Source: Clostridia bacterium (GTDB taxonomy: Bacteria > Bacillota > Clostridia > Oscillospirales > CAG-272). From it: a stretch of DNA of 8,446 nt. The stretch is taken from NCBI GenBank assembly GCA_017466495.1, contig JAFTUB010000001.1, positions 1 through 8,446 on the forward strand, read 5' to 3'. The notes beneath the pieces were generated by a model. The model made no database searches and was not told the origin of the DNA. It saw only the letters and a list, made by a program, of their open reading frames with translations. Below, one piece after another: positions 1 through 6,372 of the stretch (the stretch's first letter is position 1; each line of letters opens with the position of its first letter). The position numbers were made by a program, and so were the translations under genes.

Positions 1-80
1 CAAAAACCGATAAAAATTCCCTTTCTGGAAGTTTTGGCGGAGGGGTTTGGGGAGGAGCTTTTTTCAAAAAGCTCCTCCCC
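1..80. repeat. Interspersed hairpin repeat, copy A
   Basis: Non-coding stretch that matches bases 4608-4682 of this window. Hand alignment without gaps gives 22 of 25 matches between 19-43 and 4626-4650, including the shared core CCCTTTCTG followed by AAGTTTT, and weaker similarity back to base 1. Its right part (49-80) folds into a 15-bp perfect stem (49-63 with 66-80), G-rich at the base and T/A-rich at the tip. There is no T-tail after the stem, so it is not an obvious terminator. The copy may begin left of the window. Function unknown; it resembles REP-like intergenic elements. Confidence 0.7.
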
Positions 81-124
81 AAGAAAAACAAAAGACAGGA
101 CAGCGTGTGCTGTCCTGTCTTTTT
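81..124 (-). terminator. Intrinsic terminator of the GTPase-nuclease gene
   Basis: A perfect 12-bp stem (93-104 with 109-120, tetraloop 105-108), extendable by A-T pairs to 90-123. Read on the minus strand it is followed by TTTTGTTTTTCTT. The stem overlaps the stop codon of the minus-strand gene ending at 123. A T-run also follows the stem on the plus strand (121-124), so it could stop transcription from both sides. Confidence 0.9.
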
Positions 125-2711
125 ATTCCTCAGATGTCAGTCGGCGGAGGAAATCGGTGATTTCTCGGTTGATGGAGAGGATTTCCTCCTCGAACTCTCG
201 GGCAGAGAGGCGGAGGATCCCCGCGTGGACGGCCGAGAGCTGGATCAGGCGGTCGGAGGTGACCACTCGGGTGGTCACGCCGTGGTCCCGGCGGTGCATC
301 ATCCGCTCCAGGTAGGTGTCGGCGGTTTCGTGGGCGGCGGTGTAGACGACGCGGTAGCCGTTGCGCTCCTCCTCGTGCCCTGTCCCCTCGGTGCGGTTGT
401 AGGCGTCGAACACCAGGGTCAGATCGGCCTTGGTGTAGGCCACATAGTTGTCGAGAATGTCCATCAGGGCTTCACGGGCGGCATCCAGGTTTTCCCCCGC
501 CAGATCCCGCAGGTGCTCCCAGGCGAAAATGACGTTGTAGCCGTCCACCAGCAGCTGTTCCCGCCGCGGGGGAAGCTCCCGGGGGGCCTTGGCGGCACCC
601 ACCGTGCGGGGAGGCGTGTAGCGGCGGCGCTTCACCGGGCCGAAGGTGCGGAGCATGATGGCCTCCAGCTCCTCGTCATTGAGCTGCCAGCGCTTGGCCA
701 CAGCGCGGGGGGAGGACAGAATGGGCTCATCCGCCCCTTTGTTCGGGTCGAATTCCACTTCCATGTGCATGTGCTCTCCCACCTTGTCCCAGGGGACGGT
801 GTAGCCGGCACCGTGGGCGCAGAAGACCGAGTGGGGAGGCTGCGCCAGGTCGGATTCGGGATTGTACGCAGCGGCGGCAATGACCTCCTCGGCGTTGTGG
901 CAGGGTGCGTAGCCGTCGGCCCCGCACCAAAGCCGTCCCTGTCCGTGGGTGTAGCTCTGCATTTCCCGCAGGTAGTTGCGCATGGTGGCCACGGGAACGC
1001 GGCCCACCAGGGTAGTCTCGGTTTCGGTGCTGGCTTCGGCGGCGATGGTCGCCCCCCGCATCTGCAGGTCGTGCATGGCACGGCCCACCGCATCGGCGGG
1101 GACAGTCATGCGGTAGCGGTAGACCGGCTCGAGAAGAACCGATTTTGCCTGCATCAACCCCTGCCGCACCGCCCGCCCGGCGGCTTCCCGGAAGTCGCCG
1201 CCATCGGTGTGCTTGAGGTGAGCGCGGCCGGCCAAGAGGGTGATCTTTACATCGGTGAGGGGAGCGCCGGTGAGCACGCCCCGGTGCACTCTCCCCTCCA
1301 GCATGGAGAGGATCATCCGCTGCCAGCTGCGGGCAAGGGAATCCTCGGGACAGCGGGTGTCCACCGTAATGCCGCTGCCGGCGGGCATGGGCTCCAGCAG
1401 AAGATGCACCTCTGCGTAGTGGCGCAGGGGCTCAAAGTGCCCCATGCCCACCACCGGAGCAGAGATGGTCTCGCGGTAGAGAATGCGGCCCATGTCCACA
1501 TCGATCTCCAGCCCCAGCCGATCCAGGGCCAGCCGCTGGAGCACTTCGATCTGCACCTCGCCCATGAGCGCCGCGGTGATCTCCCCCGATTCGGGGTCGA
1601 GCCGCAGGCGCAGGGCGGGATCTTCCTCCTCCAGCACCCGCAGACGGGGATAGCAAAGGGCGGGATCCTGTCCCGGAGGCAGGCAGATACGGTAGCTGAG
1701 CACCGGTTCGATCATGGGAAGCTCGGCGTTTCCTTCGCTCCCCAGTCCCTGGCCGGCGGCGGTGGCGGAAAGCCCCACCACGGCGCAGATTTCTCCCGCC
1801 GTGACCCGATTCACCTGGGTGAATTTTTCTCCCGAGTAAAGGCGGAGCTGTGCCGCTTTTTCGGTGATGCGGGTCCTGCCGTCGGGGGCGAGGTAGGTGA
1901 TCTCATCCCGCACCGACAGCGCGCCCCCCGTGACCTTGAGGTAGGTCAGGCGGGTACCGGCTCCGCCATTGGCCGCGCCGCCGTCATAGGCGATTTTGTA
2001 GACCCGCGCCCCGAAGGTGTCGGGCCAAAGGGGGGAGAGGGTGAGCTCATTCAGGGTGCTCAGCAGCTCCTCTACCCCCTCGGGACGGATGGCCGCCCCG
2101 AACAGACAGGGGAAGAGCCGCCGCTCTGCAATCAGCCCTGCCACGGCTTCCCGATCCAGGATGCCGGTTTCCAGATAAAGCTCCAGCAGAGCCTCGTCGG
2201 CCATGGCCAGCCGCTCATCCAGGGCGGCGGCAGACTCGTGGGGAAAGAAGGGGGTGCAGGCGGGATCCAGCTTCTCCTGCAGTTCGGCGGCCAGCACTTC
2301 GGCGGGTGTGACGGCCAGATCCATTTTGTTGATGAAGATGAAGGTGGGCACCTCGTAGCGGCGGAGGAGCTCCCACAGCGTGCGGGTGTGATTCTGCACC
2401 CCGTCGGTGCCGCTGATGACTAAAATGGCGTAGTCCAGCACCTGCAGAGTGCGCTCTGCCTCGGCGGAAAAATCCACATGGCCGGGGGTGTCCAGCAGAA
2501 CAAACTCGGTTTCCCCCACCGTCAGACGGGCCTGCTTGGAGAAGATGGTGATCCCCCGCTCCCGCTCCATGGGGGCCGAGTCCAGGTAGGTGTTTCCGTG
2601 ATCCACCCGTCCCAGGCGGCGCAGCTTGCCCGCACAGTAGAGCATGGCTTCACTCAGGGTGGTTTTTCCCGCATCCACGTGGGCGAGGATGCCGACGGTC
2701 AGGTGCCGCAT
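123..2711 (-). CDS. Tet(M)/EF-G-like ribosomal protection GTPase fused to a C-terminal NYN/YacP (Rae1-like) nuclease domain
   Basis: An 862-residue cytoplasmic protein. The N-terminal GTPase domain shows G1 AHVDAGKTT (10-18), G2 RGIT (52-55), G3 DTPGH (74-78) and G4 NKMD (128-131). EF-G-like domains follow to about residue 605, with the domain IV tip loop around 499-508. After a linker, residues 719-855 match B. subtilis YacP/Rae1: LVDGYN (D723), LVFDAYN (D769), ETAD (D798) and TSD (D820), four acidic positions as expected for an NYN/PIN-like metal-dependent RNase. Tet(M) and Tet(O) are about 640 residues, so roughly 220 are extra. Known: ribosomal protection proteins enter the A site and release tetracycline; Rae1 cleaves mRNA in the A site. 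Inferred: a GTP-driven ribosome-binding factor carrying its own nuclease, for stalled or drug-blocked ribosomes. The tip loop lacks the Tet(O)/Tet(M) SPVSTP motif, so a tetracycline resistance label is unsafe. The start has AAAGGAG seven bases upstream, inside the preceding gene. Confidence 0.88.
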   Translation of the reverse strand: MRHLTVGILAHVDAGKTTLSEAMLYCAGKLRRLGRVDHGNTYLDSAPMERERGITIFSKQARLTVGETEFVLLDTPGHVDFSAEAERTLQVLDYAILVISGTDGVQNHTRTLWELLRRYEVPTFIFINKMDLAVTPAEVLAAELQEKLDPACTPFFPHESAAALDERLAMADEALLELYLETGILDREAVAGLIAERRLFPCLFGAAIRPEGVEELLSTLNELTLSPLWPDTFGARVYKIAYDGGAANGGAGTRLTYLKVTGGALSVRDEITYLAPDGRTRITEKAAQLRLYSGEKFTQVNRVTAGEICAVVGLSATAAGQGLGSEGNAELPMIEPVLSYRICLPPGQDPALCYPRLRVLEEEDPALRLRLDPESGEITAALMGEVQIEVLQRLALDRLGLEIDVDMGRILYRETISAPVVGMGHFEPLRHYAEVHLLLEPMPAGSGITVDTRCPEDSLARSWQRMILSMLEGRVHRGVLTGAPLTDVKITLLAGRAHLKHTDGGDFREAAGRAVRQGLMQAKSVLLEPVYRYRMTVPADAVGRAMHDLQMRGATIAAEASTETETTLVGRVPVATMRNYLREMQSYTHGQGRLWCGADGYAPCHNAEEVIAAAAYNPESDLAQPPHSVFCAHGAGYTVPWDKVGEHMHMEVEFDPNKGADEPILSSPRAVAKRWQLNDEELEAIMLRTFGPVKRRRYTPPRTVGAAKAPRELPPRREQLLVDGYNVIFAWEHLRDLAGENLDAAREALMDILDNYVAYTKADLTLVFDAYNRTEGTGHEEERNGYRVVYTAAHETADTYLERMMHRRDHGVTTRVVTSDRLIQLSAVHAGILRLSAREFEEEILSINREITDFLRRLTSEE

Positions 2712-4420
2712 GGGGGATCTCCTTTCGGTAAATTTGTGCTGAGGAGGGGAATGGGGCCGATCTTGGTGATGCGGCGGTCATAGGTGAGCAGGCCGTTGGT
2801 CTCGTCCTCCACGTCCGAGAGCTGGGTGTAAATGGCCCCGCACAGCCCCCGGGGAATGGCGGGGAAGATCTCCTCCTCATAGAGGGTGCGGACGGCCTTC
2901 TCCAGCTCCTCCACGGTGTCGAAGATCCGATAACCGTAGGTTTTCTTCAGATTGAATATGTGTCCCTTCACCCCGCAGGCATAGCCACCGAACTCAGAGA
3001 GAACCACCGGTCGGGTGGGTGCCTTCGGCATCTTAAAGGGCTTGAAATAGACGTGCAGACTTTCCACATCGCTCTCGGTGGGGGTGAACCACCCCGAGGC
3101 GGTGTCGATGAAGCGGGTGCTGTCCAGCGCCCGCAGGCGGCGGCAGGCATCGTCGGCGCAGAACTGTCCCCATCCCTCGTTGAAAATCGTCCAGTAGCAT
3201 ACCGAGGGGTGATGACGCAGAAGGGCTACCGTTTCCTCCATGGAGGAGAGGAAGGCGGCCCGGGCGGCGGGATCGCGGTGCAGGCGGCGGTCATTGCGCC
3301 GCTTCAGTCCCACGGTGGGCAGGGCGGTGTCCCGGAAGAAGGAATACCGTCCGTTGTTGATCATATCCTGAAAAACGATCATCCCCAGCCGATCGCAGTC
3401 GTAGTAGAAGCGCTGGGGCTCGATTTTGATGTGCTTGCGCAGGGTGTTGAAGCCAAGGGCACGGGCTGCGAGAATATCCTCGGTGTAGCCATCCGGCGAG
3501 GCGGGAAGGAAGAGTCCGTCGCTGAAATAGCCCTGATCCAGCAGACCGTGGAAGAAATAGGGCTTGTGGTTGAGGCAGAGACGGGGGATGCCGTCCACCG
3601 TTTCCACCGTGAGGGTGCGCAGGGCAAAGTAGGACTCCACCCGATCTTCCCCTGCCCGCAGGGTAAAGCGATAGAGGTAGGGATCCTCGGGGCACCAGTG
3701 CCGGGGGCAGGGAAGCGCCACGGCAGCTTCTCCATTCTGCAGGGGAAGGGTGATCTCCCCCTCGGGGGTGATGACCGTCACCTCTCCCTCGCTGACTCCC
3801 TCGGCGCGGATGATGGCACCGGTCTCGTGGGTCTCCGCCGTGAGGGCGCGGACATAGACCTCGGGCACGCTCTCCAGCCACACCGTCTGCCAGATGCCGC
3901 TGACGGGGGTGTACCACATCCCGCCCCGTTTGCCCGACTGCTTGCCGTAGGGCAGGGTGAAATCAACGGTGGTGTCGGTGACCTCCACCGTCAGCAGGTT
4001 CTCGGTGGCAAGATAGGGGGTAATGTCAAAGGAAAATGGCGTATACCCGCCCCGATGCTCGCCCAGGAAGATGCCGTTGAGGGAAACCCGGGCCACCTGA
4101 TCCACCGCGCCGAAGTGGAGAATGATCCGATCCCGCAGAAAGTCCGCAGGGAGAGTGAAGCGGCGGGTGTAGCAGAGCCGGGGACGTGGCCCCATGTCCC
4201 GCCCGATGCCCGAGAGCAGTGACTCCGGCGGAAAGGGCACGAGGATCTCTTCCTCCGGGCCGCCGTTGGCCGAAAAGGACCAGGTGCCGTTGAGGGAAAG
4301 ATAGCTGTCCCGCACGAGACAGGGGCGGGGATAATCCTGCCAGGGGGCGGCATCCCGCCCCGCCCGGGCAAGATCCTCCCCGGCGGCGGTGTAGAGTCGG
4401 GCGAATTGTTCTGCTTTCAT
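2699..4420 (-). CDS. Glycoside hydrolase family 2 (beta-galactosidase/beta-glucuronidase-like)
   Basis: A 573-residue retaining beta-glycosidase with no signal peptide, so probably cytoplasmic and acting on imported oligosaccharides or glycosides. Residues about 40-170 form the sugar-binding jelly-roll domain (LNGTWSFS, then VSLNGIFLGEHRGGYTPFSFDIT). Residues about 180-275 are the immunoglobulin-like domain. From about 280 comes the TIM barrel, with NTLRKHIK (325-332), the acid/base motif NEGWG (E415) and the nucleophile motif SEFGG (E476). It stops soon after the barrel, without the extra C-terminal domains of LacZ. The ATG at 4420 was chosen because AAAGGAG (4433-4427) sits six bases upstream and residue 1 leads directly into the family fold. 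The frame stays open to 4603, but that extension lies in repeat DNA. The 3' end overlaps the next gene by 13 bases. Substrate specificity cannot be read from sequence. Confidence 0.93.
   Translation of the reverse strand: MKAEQFARLYTAAGEDLARAGRDAAPWQDYPRPCLVRDSYLSLNGTWSFSANGGPEEEILVPFPPESLLSGIGRDMGPRPRLCYTRRFTLPADFLRDRIILHFGAVDQVARVSLNGIFLGEHRGGYTPFSFDITPYLATENLLTVEVTDTTVDFTLPYGKQSGKRGGMWYTPVSGIWQTVWLESVPEVYVRALTAETHETGAIIRAEGVSEGEVTVITPEGEITLPLQNGEAAVALPCPRHWCPEDPYLYRFTLRAGEDRVESYFALRTLTVETVDGIPRLCLNHKPYFFHGLLDQGYFSDGLFLPASPDGYTEDILAARALGFNTLRKHIKIEPQRFYYDCDRLGMIVFQDMINNGRYSFFRDTALPTVGLKRRNDRRLHRDPAARAAFLSSMEETVALLRHHPSVCYWTIFNEGWGQFCADDACRRLRALDSTRFIDTASGWFTPTESDVESLHVYFKPFKMPKAPTRPVVLSEFGGYACGVKGHIFNLKKTYGYRIFDTVEELEKAVRTLYEEEIFPAIPRGLCGAIYTQLSDVEDETNGLLTYDRRITKIGPIPLLSTNLPKGDPPCGT
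2719..2725 (-). promoter_or_regulatory. Shine-Dalgarno of the GTPase-nuclease gene, inside the glycosidase gene
   Basis: Minus-strand AAAGGAG seven bases before the ATG at 2711. It fixes the start of the downstream gene and lies within the last codons of the glycosidase. Ribosomes finishing the glycosidase at 2699 can therefore restart at 2711, which argues for translational coupling. Confidence 0.8.
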
Positions 4421-4426
4421 GGCCTT

Positions 4427-4433
4427 CTCCTTT
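4427..4433 (-). promoter_or_regulatory. Shine-Dalgarno of the glycosidase gene
   Basis: Minus-strand AAAGGAG with a six-base spacer to the ATG at 4420. It decides the start against the open frame reaching 4603. Confidence 0.85.
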
Positions 4434-4448
4434 GTGTAATCTGGGGAT

Positions 4449-4457
4449 ATTATATCA
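4449..4457 (-). promoter_or_regulatory. Extended -10 promoter for the glycosidase/GTPase-nuclease operon
   Basis: Minus-strand TGATATAAT: a perfect -10 hexamer (4454-4449) with the TG of an extended -10 element. No -35 hexamer is visible at a 17-18 base spacing (CCCCGA there), as is typical of extended -10 promoters. Transcription would start near 4442, giving a short leader of about 20 bases that contains the ribosome binding site. Confidence 0.65.
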
Positions 4458-4476
4458 TAAAAGGGAAGATCTCGGG

Positions 4477-4498
4477 GGACTTTTTTGAAAAAAAGTCC
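4477..4498. repeat. Short hairpin of the same style as the G-rich/T-run repeats
   Basis: GGACTTTTT (4477-4485) pairs with AAAAAGTCC (4490-4498). On the minus strand it has the same arrangement (GACT-run, TC, A-run, AGTC, then C-run) as the stems at 49-80 and 4653-4682, so it is probably a truncated, inverted relative. It lies just upstream of the extended -10 promoter. Confidence 0.5.
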
Positions 4499-4500
4499 TG

Positions 4501-4566
4501 CGATGTTTGATGTTTTTGGGCTTTTCGGCCCAAAATGGCGGCGTTTCCGCCGCCAAATCAAACTCG
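4501..4566 (-). repeat. Imperfect palindromic repeat, left copy (inverted relative to 4726-4784)
   Basis: Its ends are short inverted repeats: CGATGTTTGAT at the left and ATCAAACTCG at the right. Inside are two stem-loops, 4514-4521 with 4528-4535 and 4536-4543 with 4548-4555. Its reverse complement shares with 4726-4784 the blocks CGAGTTTGATTTG, CGGC, CCATTT, GGGC, GCCC and CATCAAACATCG in the same order. REP/MITE-like; no coding capacity. Confidence 0.65.
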
Positions 4567-4568
4567 GC

Positions 4569-4597
4569 GATATGGCGGCGCGCTGCGACGCCATATC
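4569..4597. repeat. Stem-loop in the intergenic repeat mosaic
   Basis: GATATGGCG (4569-4577) pairs perfectly with CGCCATATC (4589-4597) across an 11-base GC-rich loop. It directly follows the left palindromic repeat. No T-tail on either strand, so not a terminator. Confidence 0.55.
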
Positions 4598-4607
4598 CTG
4601 CACCCCT

Positions 4608-4682
4608 CAAAAAACTGCAGAAACGCCCTTTCTGAAAGTTTTCGCGGGGGACTGGGGGAGCCTTTTTCAAAAGGCTCCCCCA
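4608..4682. repeat. Interspersed hairpin repeat, copy B
   Basis: Second copy of the element at 1-80, in the same orientation. The CCCTTTCTG core is at 4626-4634, followed by AAGTTTT, a G-run, and a 14-bp perfect stem (4653-4666 with 4669-4682). The stem bases differ from copy A but pairing is kept in both, so the structure appears to be conserved. Confidence 0.7.
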
Positions 4683-4692
4683 GCGGGGTTTG

Positions 4693-4724
4693 GGTTATTC
4701 AGCGCATATATGCGCTGAATAACC
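4693..4724. repeat. Perfect 32-bp palindrome
   Basis: GGTTATTCAGCGCATA (4693-4708) is followed at once by its exact reverse complement (4709-4724), with no spacer. It lies about 100 bases upstream of the deacetylase promoter. It could extrude as a cruciform, bind a dimeric protein, or be a recombination relic. The flanking repeats make a repeat origin more likely than an operator. Confidence 0.8.
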
Positions 4725-4725
4725 A

Positions 4726-4784
4726 CGAGTTTGATTTGTCGGCTTCGCCTCCATTTCGGGCAAGCCCGAAACCATCAAACATCG
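4726..4784 (+). repeat. Imperfect palindromic repeat, right copy
   Basis: Begins CGAGTTTGAT and ends ATCAAACATCG, with an inner 8-bp stem TTTCGGGC (4754-4761) / GCCCGAAA (4764-4771). It is the inverted counterpart of 4501-4566. A further small stem GGGGC/GCCCC (4786-4798) follows directly. Confidence 0.65.
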
Positions 4785-4819
4785 AGGGGCAGAGCCCCAT
4801 ATAATTCTTCCCCAATCCC

Positions 4820-4848
4820 TTGCAATTCTCCGCCCGGTGCGGTATAAT
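4820..4848 (+). promoter_or_regulatory. Sigma-A type promoter for the deacetylase/phosphatase operon
   Basis: TTGCAA (4820-4825), a 17-base spacer, and a perfect TATAAT (4843-4848). The expected start is near 4855, giving a leader of about 30 bases ending in GAGGTGAG (4874-4881) before the ATG at 4885. This is the best promoter match in the window. Confidence 0.85.
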
Positions 4849-4884
4849 AGAGGAAAACAATCTTTCCCGAACCGAGGTGAGATC

Positions 4885-6327
4885 ATGCGCATCCTGCGCT
4901 TTCTGTCGGCCCTGCTGATGGGCGCACTCCTGCTGACGGCCGCCGCCCTTCCCATCGGCGCCGCTGTTCCCATGCCCGAGGCCAGAGAGCTGGAGGCCGA
5001 GCTGACCCTGTCGGGTACTCCCCTCATCGACAAAAAAAAATATACCGATCTCCTTATCACCGCCGGGGGAACCCTCACCGTGGAAACCGAAACACAGATC
5101 GCCGGGCTATATCTTATCTTCGACCGGGTGCCAAAGCCCTGGACCTGCCGGGGCGAGTACGGTGAGATGGCCTGCGGACAGAACGGCTTTCTCCACGAAT
5201 ACGTGGATGTGGCAGAGGGGTTGGGTGCCGCGCGCAGCCTCACCCTCACTTTCCCTGATGGAGCAACGGTGAAGCATATCTTTATTTTATCGGCGGGGAC
5301 CCTCCCCGATTACGTGCAGGTGTGGGAGCCCCCCTACGCCGAGGCTGACCTGCTGCTCTTCTCCACCCACAGCGATGACGAGCACCTTTTCTTTGCCGGC
5401 ATCCTGCCCACTTGCATCGACCGGGGGCTTTCCGCCCAGGTGGTGTACATGGTCAATCACAACGACATTCCCGCCCGCCCCCACGAACAGCTGGACGGCC
5501 TTTGGGCCGTGGGGGTGCGGAACTATCCCGTCATTGGCCCCTTCCCCGATCTCTACTCCACCTCCCTTGAAACCGCCCGCACCATTTTCGCCGGCCGGGG
5601 CTACACCGAGGACCACTTCATCGCCTATGCCGTGGAGCAGCTTCGCCGCTTCCGCCCCCAGGTGGTCATCGGCCATGACGTCAACGGGGAGTATAACCAC
5701 GGGGCGCACATGGTCAATACCGCCGCCCTGCAGAAGGCGCTTCTCGCCGCCCCCGATGCCGCCGCCTATCCCGATTCGGCAGAAAAGTGGGGCACATGGG
5801 ATGTGCCCAAGACCTACCTCCACCTTTGGAAAGAGGGGCAGGTCACCATGAACTGGGATGTGCCCCTGGCCGCCTATGACGGTCTCACCGCCTTCCAGGT
5901 TTCCAACCTGGGCTACAATCAGCACACCTCCCAGCATTGGACATGGTTTACCCGCTGGATCAGAGGCACCAAGGATGCCCCCATCACCGCCGCATCTCAA
6001 ATCAAGACCTACAGCCCCTGCCTGTACGGGCTCTACCGCTCCACCGTGGGGGCCGACACCCCCGGCGTGAATGACTTCTTCGAGCACATCACCCCCTATG
6101 CCGAACAGCGGGCGGCCGAAACCACCTCGCCGCCGGAAACCACCGTCCCCGCCGCCGCCACACAGCGGCCGCCTGTCCTCCCCGAGAAAACGTCACCCGC
6201 GACCACCGCTGAGCCGCCCGCCGCCGGGAACGCAGGGAGTATCTTCTCTCTCCTGCTCCCCGCGCTGCTGGTGCTGATCGCCATCACGGCAGTCGCCGCC
6301 ATTCTTGGCCCCTTCCGCCGCCGCTGA
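4885..6327 (+). CDS. Secreted, membrane-anchored PIG-L/LmbE-family deacetylase
   Basis: A 480-residue protein predicted to lie outside the membrane. Residues 1-27 are a signal peptide (basic start, hydrophobic core, cleavage near GAA). Residues about 40-150 are an uncharacterised beta-rich domain. The PIG-L catalytic domain starts near 154, with the zinc motif THSDDE (H162, D165; the usual HPDDE has Pro where this has Ser163) and GEYNHGAH (268-275, H272 and H275). Residues about 410-450 are a Pro/Thr-rich linker, then a membrane helix (452-475) and a basic tail PFRRR. Known: PIG-L enzymes remove acetyl or similar amide groups from GlcNAc and related sugars. Inferred: it acts on cell-surface or environmental amino sugars. 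The ATG at 4885 was chosen over an in-frame ATG at 4837, because it has a ribosome binding site and begins the signal peptide, whereas 4837 lies upstream of the -10 hexamer. The phosphatase lipoprotein gene follows after 45 bases, probably in one operon. Confidence 0.88.
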   Translation: MRILRFLSALLMGALLLTAAALPIGAAVPMPEARELEAELTLSGTPLIDKKKYTDLLITAGGTLTVETETQIAGLYLIFDRVPKPWTCRGEYGEMACGQNGFLHEYVDVAEGLGAARSLTLTFPDGATVKHIFILSAGTLPDYVQVWEPPYAEADLLLFSTHSDDEHLFFAGILPTCIDRGLSAQVVYMVNHNDIPARPHEQLDGLWAVGVRNYPVIGPFPDLYSTSLETARTIFAGRGYTEDHFIAYAVEQLRRFRPQVVIGHDVNGEYNHGAHMVNTAALQKALLAAPDAAAYPDSAEKWGTWDVPKTYLHLWKEGQVTMNWDVPLAAYDGLTAFQVSNLGYNQHTSQHWTWFTRWIRGTKDAPITAASQIKTYSPCLYGLYRSTVGADTPGVNDFFEHITPYAEQRAAETTSPPETTVPAAATQRPPVLPEKTSPATTAEPPAAGNAGSIFSLLLPALLVLIAITAVAAILGPFRRR

Positions 6328-6372
6328 GGGCGGAAATCCCATCATATCGACACAGAAAGCAGGTACATACAC

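Noticed and set aside
105..2423. Long plus-strand open frame (772 codons) opposite the GTPase-nuclease gene
   Set aside because: It is the antisense shadow of a clearly homologous gene in GC-rich DNA; its Gly/His/Val-rich translation has no recognisable domain.
2960..4222. Plus-strand open frame (420 codons) opposite the glycosidase
   Set aside because: Same antisense artefact; the minus strand carries the full set of GH2 motifs.
4421..4603. 61-residue upstream extension of the glycosidase frame
   Set aside because: It translates repeat DNA and the promoter; AAAGGAG sits directly before the ATG at 4420.
4653..4682. Central G-rich hairpin as an intrinsic terminator
   Set aside because: The T-run is inside the stem tip rather than after it, and no gene ends nearby.
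4485..4804. Small open frames of 71-89 codons in the central spacer
   Set aside because: They run through hairpin repeats and palindromes and have no codon pattern or homology that suggests a protein.
4837..4884. Earlier in-frame ATG for the deacetylase
   Set aside because: It lies upstream of the TATAAT hexamer, so it would not be in the transcript, and it would bury the signal peptide.
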